From Solibacillus sp. FSL W7-1436 (GTDB lineage Bacteria; Bacillota; Bacilli; Bacillales_A; Planococcaceae), in the NCBI RefSeq assembly GCF_038007305.1, contig NZ_JBBOWV010000001.1, positions 186,001 through 250,000 on the forward strand: DNA of 64,000 nucleotides, written 5' to 3'. A program made the position numbers and the translations under genes. Position 1 is the first letter of the stretch. Every line of letters starts with the position of its first letter. Of this stretch, positions 1 through 9,172 are shown piece by piece. The notes beneath the pieces were generated by a model, which did not search any database, was not told where the DNA came from, and was given only the letters and a program-made list of their open reading frames with translations.

Positions 1-548
1 GCGTTCGAACCACGTGTGAGACTTTCCAGCTTCTGACGCACTTTCGACTCTTCTGAACGTAAAGACTGGCGAATTGAACGTAAGGCAGGACTCGCTGAAT
101 CAAGCACCGTACCATTATCATCAATACAGTCATTAATTTCGTGCTGCAATGCAGTCAAGACAGGCATTTGTTCTTTACGTTCAATAAAGTGCGGGATTTC
201 AATCGTATTTTCCGATTCAATATCTTCAATGAAATTCCGTAAAATCCGGCTTGCCCGTATTGTGCTTGCAATTTCCATTAATTCCATCGGGCTGAGCATA
301 CCGCCGATCTGTGAGCGTCGTGCATGTGGACGTACATCGAAAATGCCACCCAACGGCACATTGCCTTTTACGCGTAAAATCGCGAGCCCTTCGTCCATTT
401 CTTCCAGGAGTTCGACAACTGTATCGTAATCCGTTTCCGGTACAAGTTCATCGATCGCTTGTTTTCCGATAGAGTTCGTACAAAATGCCGCTACTTGCTC
501 GCGTACTTTATGAAATTCTAGTGTTTTCAATGCTCGTTGTTCGATCAT
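1..548 (-). CDS. mutS2: MutS2 endonuclease family protein, N-terminal part (runs off the window)
   Basis: The first 182 residues of a MutS2 (MutSB) homologue are seen; the rest lies beyond base 1. The start ATG (546-548) follows a clear AGGAGGT site. The visible part corresponds to the N-terminal core/lever region of MutS2, with conserved stretches such as MIEQRALKTLEFHKV, GGIFDVRPHARRSQIGG and IRASRILRNFIEDIE. The ATPase, KOW and C-terminal Smr nuclease domains would be in the missing part. MutS2 proteins act on branched DNA or on collided ribosomes, not in classical mismatch repair. The gene lies 14 bases downstream of polX on the same strand, the order found in B. subtilis, so the two are probably co-transcribed. 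Confidence 0.93.
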   Translation of the reverse strand, partial: MIEQRALKTLEFHKVREQVAAFCTNSIGKQAIDELVPETDYDTVVELLEEMDEGLAILRVKGNVPLGGIFDVRPHARRSQIGGMLSPMELMEIASTIRASRILRNFIEDIESENTIEIPHFIERKEQMPVLTALQHEINDCIDDNGTVLDSASPALRSIRQSLRSEESKVRQKLESLTRGSN

Positions 549-562
549 GAGAACACCTCCTA

Positions 563-2281
563 TTACTTTTCTTTATTTTTCGCAATAAATGCTTCGAACT
601 TTTCTTTGGACCATGTGTTGACGATCAGGTCTTTTTTCAGCCATGCTTTTTGGGCGTATTTGACACCGATGTCCATAAAGCGCAGCTGATCAATTGCATG
701 CGCGTCTGTATTGATGGCGATTGGTACATTTTTCTCCATTGCCAGCATTAAATATTCGATGCTTAAGTCCAGGCGGTACGGATTTGCATTGAGTTCCAAT
801 ATTTTACCATTTTCTGCTGCCCATTCGATCAGTAACGGTACATCCGGATCATAGCCGCCGCGCTGTCCGACGATACGGCCTGTCGGGTGAGCAATCATAT
901 GGACATACGGATTTTCTACTGCTGTTTTTAAGCGCGCCATAATTTTGTCCTGCGATTGAGTAAAACTTGAATGGATCGATGCGATAACAAAATCCAGTTC
1001 TTTTAAAACATCATCTCCAAAATCTAATGTTCCATCAGGCAGAATATCCATTTCCGTACCTCTGTATAGTCGGAAACTTGGATTTGCTTCGTTAAATGCA
1101 TAAATATCAAGCTTTTGCTGTTCAAGTCGTTCAGGTGTTAATCCATTCGCCACTTTTAAATATTGCGAGTGATCGGTAATGACGGCATGTGAATATCCGA
1201 TATCCATTAAAGCTTGCCCCATCTCGCTCACTGAATGCGCACCATCTGACCATGTTGTATGCATATGAAGATCCGATACGATATCTTCCAGCTTCACTAA
1301 TCCGCTAAGCTCGTCCAAACGGTCCAGCTCTTTCCCGCTTTCACGCACAGTCGGCGGAATAAAAGGTAAATTGAAATGCGCAAAAAACGCTTCTTCCGAT
1401 TCAAACGTTACTACAGTACCATCTTCCTGCTCGACACCATATTCACTTATTTTTTTCCCTAATGATTTTGCAAGCTGACGCATGCGTACATTATGGTCTT
1501 TCGAACCGGTGAAATGATGAAGTGCTGACGCAAATTCTTCACGCGACACTAAACGGAAATCTACACTTACCGGTTCTTCACGATCCAGTATGACAGACAC
1601 TTTTGTATCCCCTGCCGCAACAGTTTCCAATATCGCAAGGCGCGTTAAAATCGCTTCACGAACAGACTCATATTCCTTCGTTGCCACGATGAAATCAACA
1701 TCTTTACTCGTTTCCGCAACGCGTCGGAAGCTTCCTGCAACCGAGAACTTTTCTACTTCAGGCAAACTCGCTAAAAGCTCGTTAATTTCCAAAACAACAG
1801 GCTCAAGCTGCCAAATAGGTAACCGCTCAGCACGGGAACCAAATGTTTCAAGTTCTTTTAAAATTTTTTCCTCAGTTTTTGCCGCAAACCCTGCAAGCGC
1901 TCTTACTTGCCCTGCCTCACACGCTGCCTTTAATGTGGCTGCATCCACGATGTTCAGTTCCTGATACAATTTGGCAAGCTTTTTACCACCTAACCCGGGT
2001 AGTTTCATCAATGGAACAAGCCCTTTCGGTACAGCTGCCTCCAGCTCCTTCAATACAGTCGATTCCCCGATTTCCATCAGCTCTGTAATAACCGAAGCCG
2101 TTCCTTTTCCGATCCCTTTAATTGCTGTAATATCATCGATTTCGCTCAGGCTCCGCTCGTCTGCCTCGAGTGCTGCCGCCGCTTTTCGGAATGCGGATAC
2201 TTTAAACGGATTTTCTGCCTGCAGCTCCATATATAAAGCTATTTTTTCCAATGTACGGATAATAATTTTTTTGTTCATCAT
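563..2281 (-). CDS. polX: DNA polymerase X / PHP-domain 3'-5' exonuclease
   Basis: This 572-residue family X DNA polymerase fills short gaps in base-excision repair. An N-terminal polymerase beta-like part (helix-hairpin-helix motifs IKGIGKGTASVI and LPGLGGKKLAKLY, then the nucleotidyl-transferase palm with the acidic pair in KDVDFIVAT) is followed by a C-terminal PHP domain (SDLHMHTTWSDG, ITDHSQYLKVANGL, MIAHPTGR, INTDAHAID) that carries Mn-dependent exonuclease activity. The frame is open 15 codons further upstream, but that stretch overlaps a terminator hairpin (2294-2324). The ATG at 2281, just after AAAGGAGAG, or the next ATG at 2278, is the better start and fits the family length of about 570. 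It sits between cvpA and mutS2, as in B. subtilis. Confidence 0.96.
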   Translation of the reverse strand: MMNKKIIIRTLEKIALYMELQAENPFKVSAFRKAAAALEADERSLSEIDDITAIKGIGKGTASVITELMEIGESTVLKELEAAVPKGLVPLMKLPGLGGKKLAKLYQELNIVDAATLKAACEAGQVRALAGFAAKTEEKILKELETFGSRAERLPIWQLEPVVLEINELLASLPEVEKFSVAGSFRRVAETSKDVDFIVATKEYESVREAILTRLAILETVAAGDTKVSVILDREEPVSVDFRLVSREEFASALHHFTGSKDHNVRMRQLAKSLGKKISEYGVEQEDGTVVTFESEEAFFAHFNLPFIPPTVRESGKELDRLDELSGLVKLEDIVSDLHMHTTWSDGAHSVSEMGQALMDIGYSHAVITDHSQYLKVANGLTPERLEQQKLDIYAFNEANPSFRLYRGTEMDILPDGTLDFGDDVLKELDFVIASIHSSFTQSQDKIMARLKTAVENPYVHMIAHPTGRIVGQRGGYDPDVPLLIEWAAENGKILELNANPYRLDLSIEYLMLAMEKNVPIAINTDAHAIDQLRFMDIGVKYAQKAWLKKDLIVNTWSKEKFEAFIAKNKEK

Positions 2282-2293
2282 TGTCTCTCCTTT

Positions 2294-2324
2294 AAAAAAG
2301 CTCCTCCCGAAAATCGAGAGAAGC
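2294..2324 (-). terminator. Intrinsic terminator immediately upstream of polX
   Basis: On the minus strand an 11-bp stem (arms 2314-2324 and 2300-2310, two G-T pairs) with a 3-base loop is followed at once by six T. It ends 12 bases before the polX start codon, so it would stop transcription from zapA-cvpA or act as an attenuator in the polX leader. Confidence 0.75.
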
Positions 2325-2345
2325 ACTGCATGATTTTCAAATCAA

Positions 2346-2516
2346 TTACGCCTCGGCATAATGGTGTCCAGGTTCGGCTAAAGATCCGCGGTAAACGGAT
2401 AAGTCAGCAGTTTTAGCAAAATGCGATGCTTTCAGGCTGACTTCCTTCTTTAGTAATTCCTTTTCCGAATTTTGGACACCCGCTACATAAGTTAGTTCTT
2501 TTGAATATACCACCAA
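2346..2516 (-). other. Possible small ORF of about 55 residues between cvpA and polX
   Basis: After the cvpA stop a different frame stays open to a TAA at 2346-2348. Read from a TTG (2516) or GTG (2513), it gives about 55 residues, rich in K, E and S and ending in EPGHHYAEA. No convincing ribosome binding site precedes either start, and the frame overlaps the cvpA 3' end, so translation is unproven. The amino acid composition looks protein-like and the terminator follows 22 bases after the stop. I do not recognise the product. Confidence 0.25.
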
Positions 2517-3031
2517 TTTTGGAACATGCTTGTAATAAGCGGTGTATGCTCCAGTATAAGTCCTGCCAAAATCGAACTGTCGATGAATGTTTGAATCGAT
2601 TCCACCGGCAGTAGTGCTACAACATACAGTCCAATAAAAAGAACAAGATACATTTCGATAAATCCAAGAACTGCACCTAATACATAGTTTAATGAACTCA
2701 ATACAGGTAAATACGTTAAAAAATCAAACATTGATCCGACAATTTGGAGGGCAATCTTTACAGCAAAGAAAATAATGGCAAACGCAAAGACGCGATAAAA
2801 CGTACGGTCAACATCGAGTGAATCCAGAACGAGCGTCATTGTTGAACCTTCTGTAAATCCAGGATACGGAATCCATAAAACAAATTTTTCTGCTAGCGGC
2901 TTATAGTAAATAACCGCTACAATGAGGGCAATAATGAAACTTCCGATATTGATAAGTTGAACAACGAACCCTCGTTTCGCTCCAACTATGAGACTAATGA
3001 TAAAAACTGCGAGAATAATTAAATCCAACAT
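2492..3031 (-). CDS. cvpA: CvpA family membrane protein
   Basis: A 179-residue integral membrane protein of the CvpA (colicin V production) family, YshB in B. subtilis. It shows about four hydrophobic segments, beginning MLDLIILAVFIISLIVG followed by a basic turn (AKRGF). An upstream TTG at 3040 also opens the frame, but the GAAGGG motif lies directly against it, whereas the ATG at 3031 has a spacing of 9 bases and matches the family N-terminus. The start region abuts the zapA stop (3037-3039), pointing to translational coupling. The molecular role in bacilli is not well defined. Confidence 0.9.
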   Translation of the reverse strand: MLDLIILAVFIISLIVGAKRGFVVQLINIGSFIIALIVAVIYYKPLAEKFVLWIPYPGFTEGSTMTLVLDSLDVDRTFYRVFAFAIIFFAVKIALQIVGSMFDFLTYLPVLSSLNYVLGAVLGFIEMYLVLFIGLYVVALLPVESIQTFIDSSILAGLILEHTPLITSMFQNWWYIQKN

Positions 3032-3036
3032 GTATG

Positions 3037-3297
3037 TCAACCCTTCAAATGTTTCAATTGTATTTCTAGTTTTTCAAATTGCTCTTTTAATAATAGATAA
3101 TCGTGCACAGAATTAACGGCTGTTAATACAGCTAGCTTCGCTGTATCTAAAGATGGATTATGGGCACTGATTTCCCGCATTTTGTCGTCCACTAACGAAG
3201 CAACAAGACGCATATGGACCGATGATTCTGTTCCTACCATTTTATATGTATTACCATATATTTCTACGGAAATGCGATTCTTTTCTTGCTCAGCCAA
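3037..3297 (-). CDS. zapA: Cell division protein ZapA
   Basis: An 86-residue ZapA homologue, which bundles FtsZ filaments and promotes Z-ring assembly. The body carries the family pattern [16 protein letters not shown], then [16 protein letters not shown], then [18 protein letters not shown] and a C-terminal coiled coil. The frame is open further upstream, but the TTG at 3297 preceded by GGAGGG gives the usual length of about 85 residues, so a TTG start is called. It is the first gene of a zapA-cvpA unit, divergent from rnhC, as in B. subtilis. Confidence 0.93.
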   Translation of the reverse strand: MAEQEKNRISVEIYGNTYKMVGTESSVHMRLVASLVDDKMREISAHNPSLDTAKLAVLTAVNSVHDYLLLKEQFEKLEIQLKHLKG

Positions 3298-3560
3298 AAT
3301 AATCCCTCCAGAAAAAATAAGTGAACAGTAACGAAAAAACTTTTTTCGTTCTTTGCCCAATAAAAGATTGAAAGCAAACCTGATTGATTCTATTATATAA
3401 CGATGCCATTTTCCTATTGTACATCATAACATTTCCAATTTCACTATCGCAACACCATGTCCAGAATGTTCCTTCTAAAGAAGCATACATATGTAAGTTC
3501 CCCTTTTTTTTCAAAAAAGCTATACTACATAGTATGACATCATTTTTGAAAGGATCGATT

Positions 3561-4490
3561 ATGACAAATATTGTTTTACTTTGCAGTGCTGAACAACAGC
3601 AATCAATACAACATTTCTATAAAGACGCCCTTATCGAACGAAAGGCTCCCGGTGTTATTTTCGCGGCAAAACTTGCCGATACGGCCATTACTGCATATAA
3701 ATCAGGAAAAGTAATGTTTCAAGGGGCGGGGGCAGATCGTGAAGCAGCACGATGGGGTCAAGCAGGTACTTCAACGACTAAAGTTGCCTCGACGAAAGGC
3801 GATAAACTGCCGGACAATTTTGCGGCATTATCTGTTTTAGGCTCAGATGAAACGGGAACAGGCGATTACTTTGGCCCTGTAACGGTTGCCGCTGTCTATG
3901 TTCCAGCAGATAAAATAGCGCTCGTCCAGGAACTTGGTGTGAAGGACTCCAAACAATTAACTGATGACTATATGCGGCAAATTGCTCCGGATTTGATGAA
4001 GGTTTGCGCTCACAGTATTTTGACGCTGCGCAATGATAAATACAATGCAATTCAGGCACGGGGGTATTCGCAGGGGAAAATTAAAGCGCTGCTGCACAAT
4101 CAGGCATTAAAGCATGTATTGACAAAAATAGCACCGGAAACCCCTCAGTATATTTTAATCGACCAATTTGCAGAGCGCGGTATTTACTATAATCACATAA
4201 AAAATGAAAAAGAAATTGTCCGCCAAAATGTCCTGTTTTCAACAAAAGCGGAAAATCTGCATGTAGCCGTTGCTACTGCCTCGATTTTGGCGCGTTATGC
4301 ATTTCTTAAAGAAATGGATCGTCTTGCAAAAGTGACTGGGTTCCCTCTTCAAAAAGGAGCGAGCGGCAAAGTCGATGAAATGGCTGCTAAAATTTGGTTG
4401 AAGCATGGTGAGGAGACACTTCGTTCTATGACGAAATGGCATTTTGCCAATACTGAAAAAGCACGCAAACTTCTGCAAAAGAAGAAATAG
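3561..4490 (+). CDS. rnhC: Ribonuclease HIII
   Basis: A 309-residue RNase HIII, which removes RNA from RNA-DNA hybrids in the cytoplasm. The N-terminal 80 or so residues form the TBP-like substrate-binding domain typical of HIII (AITAYKSGKVMFQG). The RNase H fold follows, with the catalytic signature SDETGTGDYFGP, then VKDSKQL and the conserved later acidic residues. The long open frame upstream of base 3561 is ignored because the ATG at 3561 has an AAAGG site 7 bases upstream and gives the family length. It diverges from zapA and ends at a strong terminator. Confidence 0.96.
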   Translation: MTNIVLLCSAEQQQSIQHFYKDALIERKAPGVIFAAKLADTAITAYKSGKVMFQGAGADREAARWGQAGTSTTKVASTKGDKLPDNFAALSVLGSDETGTGDYFGPVTVAAVYVPADKIALVQELGVKDSKQLTDDYMRQIAPDLMKVCAHSILTLRNDKYNAIQARGYSQGKIKALLHNQALKHVLTKIAPETPQYILIDQFAERGIYYNHIKNEKEIVRQNVLFSTKAENLHVAVATASILARYAFLKEMDRLAKVTGFPLQKGASGKVDEMAAKIWLKHGEETLRSMTKWHFANTEKARKLLQKKK

Positions 4491-4494
4491 AAAA

Positions 4495-4537
4495 GGAGCT
4501 GCCGCCATCAATTGGCACAGCTCCATTATTATTTTTC
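4495..4537. terminator. Bidirectional terminator between rnhC and the VOC gene
   Basis: The stem GGAGCTG/CAGCTCC (4495-4501 with 4518-4524), with an inner GCC/GGC pair, is followed on the plus strand by a T-rich run. The other strand ends in TTTTCT. It serves both convergent genes and overlaps the last codons of the VOC gene. Confidence 0.7.
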
Positions 4538-4900
4538 CATTACCGCAAAATAATTCTCTTCATCATCAGCAAAGTTGAACACTTTCCCGAAAGGCATCTT
4601 CATGAACTCCCCGACCGTAATTCCTTTTGCTTTAAAATCTTCATACAGTTCCTCTAAATTTTTAGCATAAAACATTAACGAAGGTGTAGACAAATTCAAT
4701 TCAGGAGACATTTCTTCTATTTTCTTTTTGTCATGCAATACAATGCTTGTCTGCGTTTCATCTTTTGGTGCAATCGTAATAATTCGCATGCCATTAGTGA
4801 TGTCGGAAACTACAGTAAATCCTAATTTTTCAGTCCAAAACTTTTTTGACTGTTCCTGATCTTCTACATACAGCATGACTTGCCCTAATTGTTCAATCAT
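4529..4900 (-). CDS. VOC (glyoxalase/bleomycin-resistance) superfamily protein
   Basis: A 123-residue single-module vicinal oxygen chelate protein. The beta-alpha-beta-beta-beta folds are visible as QVMLYVEDQEQSKKFWTEKLGF in the N-terminal half and SLMFYAKNLEELYEDFKAKG in the C-terminal half, ending in the usual YFAVMEK strand. Such proteins are dimeric metalloenzymes or antibiotic-binding proteins; the substrate cannot be told from the sequence. It stands alone between two terminators, so it is probably monocistronic. Confidence 0.85.
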   Translation of the reverse strand: MIEQLGQVMLYVEDQEQSKKFWTEKLGFTVVSDITNGMRIITIAPKDETQTSIVLHDKKKIEEMSPELNLSTPSLMFYAKNLEELYEDFKAKGITVGEFMKMPFGKVFNFADDEENYFAVMEK

Positions 4901-4944
4901 TTTTCAAGCTCCTTTTTATACAGCGTAATTTACCCAAGTATAAC

Positions 4945-4979
4945 AAATAAAAAACGGCAGGTGATAAAATCTCCCGCCG
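4945..4979 (-). terminator. Terminator of the MFS exporter gene
   Basis: On the minus strand a stem of about 10 bp (arms 4970-4979 and 4955-4964, one mismatch and one G-T pair) has a 5-base loop and is followed by TTTTTT. It lies 10 bases after the exporter stop codon. Confidence 0.7.
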
Positions 4980-4989
4980 CTGCATTATT

Positions 4990-6513
4990 TTATTTTTTTT
5001 CCGGGACAGTTCCCATAAAGTCTTCACGCTTCGTTACATCCACACGCTTAATAAATATCGCTAAAATTAAAGCGACAACTGTAATTCCCGCTGCCACGAA
5101 GAAACTGTACGTAATCCCGTCAAGCATTGCCTGTTGCATTACTTGTGCCTGGGCTTGTGCAATTTGCTCAGCAGTCGGCTGTACAGAAGAGGAAGCATTC
5201 GCTTGCATATCTGCTGCAATTTCAGCTGCACGAGTTTTTGTGTGTGAGTTGAAAATAGTTACTAATACTGCTGTACCAATTGCCCCTGCTACTTGCTGAG
5301 CTGTATTGTTCATCGCTGTACCATGCGGATTTAAACGGTTCGGCAATGCATTTAAACCGTTTGTCATAATTGGCATCATAACCATTGAAATACCTAACAT
5401 TCGAATTGTATAAATCGAAATGATAAATAAGTACGATGAATCAACTTCCAAATAACCTAATCCGATAGTTGCTAATGTTGTAATCGTTAATCCGATAACA
5501 GCTAAAATACGCGGTCCGAACTGATCAAATAATTTCCCTGTAATCGGTGACATAATCCCCATTACTATTGCACCCGGCAACATCATTAAACCTGCTTCAA
5601 ACGGTTCGATTCCACGGACATTCTGCACATAGGCAGGTGTTAAAATCATCCCTGAGAACATCGCTACAGATAATACCATTGATACAACAGAAGCTAATGC
5701 GTATGAAGGATATGTGTAAATACGTAAATCCAGTAACGGCTGCTCTAAGCGGAATTGGCGAATGATAAACCACGCTAAACCAATTGCCCCTACTGTAATT
5801 GTTCCCCATACTTCTATTGCCGACCAGCCGGCTGAACTAGCTGTACTGAAGCCGTATAATAATCCGCCAAAACCGATTGTAGATAATCCAATTGAAAGTA
5901 TATCGATTTTAGCATCTCGGTTCGGAAGGACATCTTCCAGTTTCCAAACTGCCAGTAATAATGATAAAACGGCAATCGGAAGAATCATTTTGAACAGTAC
6001 GCTCCAGTCATAATGTTCAACAATCCATCCAGATAAAGTCGGCCCGATTGCTGGAGCCAATACCATAACTAGACCGAACATCCCCATTGCCTGCCCGCGT
6101 TTTTCAACCGGGAAGCTAATGAGCATAACGTTCATTAAAATCGGTGCCATCGTTGCTGCCCCAGCTGCCTGAATCATACGGCCTGCCAGTAAAAATCCGA
6201 AGCTAGGCGCAAATGAAGCCAATGCTGTACCGATAACGAAAATCGACATCGATAAAATGAATAAAGGTCGTGTTCTGAATTTTGTAATTAAATATGCAGA
6301 AGCCGGAACCAATACCCCGCTCACTAGCATGTAGCCTGTCGCTAACCATTGTACTGTCGAATAATCCTCAATATCAAAAGCCGCCATAATTGATGGTAAT
6401 GCTACGTTTAATAATGTGTTATTTAAAAATGCTACAAACGCCCCGACAAATAATACGGCTATCATTAAATACGGAGGCTTTTTAAATGTTTTTACATCTT
6501 GTGTCTGTTCCAT
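4990..6513 (-). CDS. DHA2-family (EmrB/QacA type) MFS drug exporter
   Basis: A 507-residue proton-driven exporter of the 14-helix DHA2 group. The first helix carries the typical AFVAFLNNTLLNVALPSIM, then VQWLATGYMLVSGVLVP, the FGLVMVLAPAIGPTLSGW motif C and the loop KRGQAMGMFGL. Hydrophobic segments run through to about residue 495. The start ATG at 6513 follows AAGGGG; an upstream TTG in frame is less likely. It diverges from a TetR regulator whose probable operators lie over this gene's promoter, so induced efflux is likely. It resembles LmrB/EmrB proteins, but the substrate is unknown. Confidence 0.92.
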   Translation of the reverse strand: MEQTQDVKTFKKPPYLMIAVLFVGAFVAFLNNTLLNVALPSIMAAFDIEDYSTVQWLATGYMLVSGVLVPASAYLITKFRTRPLFILSMSIFVIGTALASFAPSFGFLLAGRMIQAAGAATMAPILMNVMLISFPVEKRGQAMGMFGLVMVLAPAIGPTLSGWIVEHYDWSVLFKMILPIAVLSLLLAVWKLEDVLPNRDAKIDILSIGLSTIGFGGLLYGFSTASSAGWSAIEVWGTITVGAIGLAWFIIRQFRLEQPLLDLRIYTYPSYALASVVSMVLSVAMFSGMILTPAYVQNVRGIEPFEAGLMMLPGAIVMGIMSPITGKLFDQFGPRILAVIGLTITTLATIGLGYLEVDSSYLFIISIYTIRMLGISMVMMPIMTNGLNALPNRLNPHGTAMNNTAQQVAGAIGTAVLVTIFNSHTKTRAAEIAADMQANASSSVQPTAEQIAQAQAQVMQQAMLDGITYSFFVAAGITVVALILAIFIKRVDVTKREDFMGTVPEKK

Positions 6514-6566
6514 AATTTTATTCCCCTTCTTCAATCTTTCAATCTTTCTATTTCTGTACTCGAACT

Positions 6567-6620
6567 ATTTTATACTCGCAGTCCAAAAAATTCAACATTT
6601 TTATACTCATAGTCTAAAAA
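6567..6620. promoter_or_regulatory. Exporter promoter with tandem 31-bp-spaced operator repeats
   Basis: Two near-identical units TTTTATACTC-NN-AGT begin at 6568 and 6599, a 31-bp period, each centred on a short inverted repeat (ACT-CGC-AGT and ACT-CAT-AGT). On the minus strand TTGAAT (6595-6590), 17 bases, then TAAAAT (6572-6567) forms a plausible promoter for the exporter, with one repeat inside its spacer. Related GAGTATA and GTACTC words occur nearby. These are the likely binding sites of the divergent TetR protein. Confidence 0.55.
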
Positions 6621-6743
6621 CATTGCGAATACACGCTTTAAACAGTAGAATGAGAGTACAATTCAGAGTATATAGTACAAAGAAATTCACTATTATTACG
6701 TTATATGCAAAGGAAATCGTTTTAATTGATATGGAGGAAGTTC

Positions 6744-7637
6744 ATGAATCAACGAAAAAGACAGGTACTTGATAGTGCATTGCAGCTTTTTATCGAAAAA
6801 GGCTTTCATGAAACATCAATACAGGACATTTTAGACAAAGCGCTTATTTCGAAAGGGACATTTTATAATTATTTCCCATCTAAAGTGGAATGTTTTAAGT
6901 CGATTATGGAACAGACCCGATACGAAGCAAGCTTATTACGGCATGAAATGTTGCTAAATCAAGATATTACCGATGAAAACTTATTATTGGAACAAATTCT
7001 CGTTCTTATGCAAATCAATAAAAAACAAAACTTGGTATCCTTGTTCGAAAATATCTTTCAGTCGAATGACAAGGAGCTCCGACACTTATTGGAACGCTAT
7101 CGCCTATTGGAAATTGAGTGGGTATCCAATCGATTCATCGATATTTTTGGCGAGAAGGTCCGTCCCTATTCGCTTGAGCTAGCCATTTTATATTTCGCGA
7201 TGGTTCACCATTTAACCTATTCCCACCGCCTCTTCTACAGTAAAATGATCGACCAGAAGAAAATTTTGCAAATTGCATTGCGTAACATTAAAGCGATTTA
7301 TCCTGTTATGTTGGAAAATGGTGAAATCCTCATTACACAGGATGCACTTCAGCTAGTCGAAGAGAAAAAAATTTACCAGTCGATTACAAAGAGTGATTTA
7401 ATCGAAAAGGTCCAGGGATTCCTTGACCAGTTACAACTGGATACTGACAATGAGACGGGGACTCAATTCACTGAAAGTATTCTGGATGAACTGCAGCGTA
7501 ATGAGTTGCGTCTTGCGGTTATTGAAACACTGCTTAAACCTTTCCGCGAAGCTTTTGCAAACACACCGCATGCCGGGGAAAATGTGGAACTTGCAAATTT
7601 ATTATGGTACTTCATCAAAAATGGTGACCAGAAGTAA
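6744..7637 (+). CDS. TetR/AcrR family transcriptional regulator
   Basis: A 297-residue regulator. The N-terminal DNA-binding domain (residues about 3-50) is clear: RKRQVLDSALQLFIEKGFHETSIQDIL then SKGTFYNYFPSKVECF. The remaining 240 residues are longer than in most TetR proteins and form the ligand-binding and dimer domain. The ATG at 6744 after GGAGG is chosen over an ATG 18 bases upstream. Divergence from the DHA2 exporter and the repeats between them suggest that it represses that exporter and perhaps itself. The ligand is unknown. Confidence 0.92.
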   Translation: MNQRKRQVLDSALQLFIEKGFHETSIQDILDKALISKGTFYNYFPSKVECFKSIMEQTRYEASLLRHEMLLNQDITDENLLLEQILVLMQINKKQNLVSLFENIFQSNDKELRHLLERYRLLEIEWVSNRFIDIFGEKVRPYSLELAILYFAMVHHLTYSHRLFYSKMIDQKKILQIALRNIKAIYPVMLENGEILITQDALQLVEEKKIYQSITKSDLIEKVQGFLDQLQLDTDNETGTQFTESILDELQRNELRLAVIETLLKPFREAFANTPHAGENVELANLLWYFIKNGDQK

Positions 7638-7661
7638 TACTCGCATCTATTCCTAGTCAAT

Positions 7662-7703
7662 AAAAAAGTCGTATTGAACGTCATCTGTTCAATACGACTT
7701 TTT
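7662..7703. terminator. Bidirectional terminator between tetR and dbpA
   Basis: A perfect 12-bp stem GTCGTATTGAAC/GTTCAATACGAC with a 7-base loop is flanked by A5 on the left and T5 on the right, so it can serve both convergent genes. Confidence 0.9.
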
Positions 7704-7704
7704 A

Positions 7705-9150
7705 TTAGTTAGTGCTTGTCGAAATGTGCACTTTCAGTTGTTTACCCTTAATCGGCGTTGTCTTCATTGCTTTTAACACGAGATTACCTTTTCCATTCAA
7801 AATTTCCACGAATGTAGAAGTATCCAAAATCGTTATAATGCCGATATCTGCAGCGGTCATACCAGGAATTTTTGCAATCGTTCCGACAAAATCAACAGCA
7901 CGCAGCTTTTTCTTCTTACCGCCATTGAAATAGAGCTTCGTAATGTTTGCATCGACTTTGGCATTCTTCTGTTTTTTCTTTTGTGGTCGGCTTTGCATCT
8001 TTTTGTCAAACGCCTCCGCCTTTGCTTCTACCTCTTCATGAGTCGGCAAGTCCATCTTAGGAATCGTAAATCCTATCAGTTCTTCAATCCCTGCCAGGAA
8101 GTCATGTTCAAATGGCGTCACAAACGTAATAGCCTTCCCTTCCTTGCCGGCCCGTCCTGTTCGGCCAGTACGATGTACATACGCTTCCTTTTCCATCGGT
8201 AGATCATAGTTAATTACCAATGAAATGTTCTCGATATCAATACCGCGCGCGGCGACATCTGTTGCCACTAAATAGCGGAAGTCTCCACGCTTGTAATCAT
8301 TCATGACAAGCAGACGAGTTGACTGATCCATGCCGCCGTGCAGCTTATCGACACTATATTCGCGATCATATAAATAATCGTGCAAGGCATCGACACGATC
8401 TTTCGTACGACAGAAAATAATGCACGTATCCGGATTTTCCACTACCGCGATTTTTTCGACAGCAGCTGTTTTTTCTTCGTCCTGTACTTCAATGACCGCA
8501 TGCTCAATTTTTGGCACAGCCTCTTCCGAGTGGACTTCTATGTCAATCGGGTCTTTTAAATAATTGGATGCCAGTTTTTTTATCGTTTCAGGTACTGTCG
8601 CTGAAAACAGCATCGTTACTTCACGATGTTCCACATGGGAAAGTATCGCTTCGACTTGCTCGATAAAGCCCATGTTAAGCATTTCATCTGCTTCATCAAG
8701 AACAACATAGCGAATTTTATCAAGCTTCAATGTTCCCTTTTCGATATGGTCCAGTACGCGTCCGGGAGTACCAACTGCAATATGCGTTTTCTGCTTTAAT
8801 TCGTCCTGCTGATAACGGAACGGCTGCTTTCCGTATAATGCGGTAGCTTTAATACGTTTATATCGTCCAATATTGGTAAACTCTTCTTTTACTTGAACGG
8901 CCAGTTCACGTGTTGGTGTTAACACAAGTGCTTGTGGCTTGTTTTCAATCCAATCGATATTTTCGCAAATCGGAATCGCGAATGCTGCAGTTTTCCCGCT
9001 TCCTGTTTGTGCTTTAACAATTAAATCCTGTTCCTTTAATGCATGGGGCAACACTTTTTGCTGAACTTCAGTTGGTGTGCTGTAATCCAAATCTTTAAGC
9101 GAACGCTGTAATTCAGGTGATAATGGATAGTCGTTAAAATTAGTTGTCAT
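7705..9150 (-). CDS. dbpA: DEAD-box ATP-dependent RNA helicase DbpA (YxiN type)
   Basis: A 481-residue DEAD-box helicase. Motifs in order: Q-motif ([12 protein letters not shown]), I (AQTGSGKT), Ia (PTRELAVQV), II (VLDEADEML), III (SAT), and VI ([10 protein letters not shown]). The C-terminal 75 or so residues ([20 protein letters not shown] to KVHIST) form the DbpA RNA-binding domain, which in B. subtilis YxiN docks on hairpin 92 of 23S rRNA. That points to a role in 50S ribosome assembly. The ATG at 9150 follows AGAGGA; a 29-codon upstream extension overlaps lysR and is rejected. It is 22 bases downstream of the lysR stop on the same strand. Confidence 0.95.
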   Translation of the reverse strand: MTTNFNDYPLSPELQRSLKDLDYSTPTEVQQKVLPHALKEQDLIVKAQTGSGKTAAFAIPICENIDWIENKPQALVLTPTRELAVQVKEEFTNIGRYKRIKATALYGKQPFRYQQDELKQKTHIAVGTPGRVLDHIEKGTLKLDKIRYVVLDEADEMLNMGFIEQVEAILSHVEHREVTMLFSATVPETIKKLASNYLKDPIDIEVHSEEAVPKIEHAVIEVQDEEKTAAVEKIAVVENPDTCIIFCRTKDRVDALHDYLYDREYSVDKLHGGMDQSTRLLVMNDYKRGDFRYLVATDVAARGIDIENISLVINYDLPMEKEAYVHRTGRTGRAGKEGKAITFVTPFEHDFLAGIEELIGFTIPKMDLPTHEEVEAKAEAFDKKMQSRPQKKKQKNAKVDANITKLYFNGGKKKKLRAVDFVGTIAKIPGMTAADIGIITILDTSTFVEILNGKGNLVLKAMKTTPIKGKQLKVHISTSTN

Positions 9151-9172
9151 ATTTATTCCTCTTTTTCTTCTA

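Noticed and set aside
2282-2326. 15-codon N-terminal extension of polX
   Set aside because: It overlaps a terminator hairpin and its T-run; AAAGGAGAG directly precedes the ATG at 2281.
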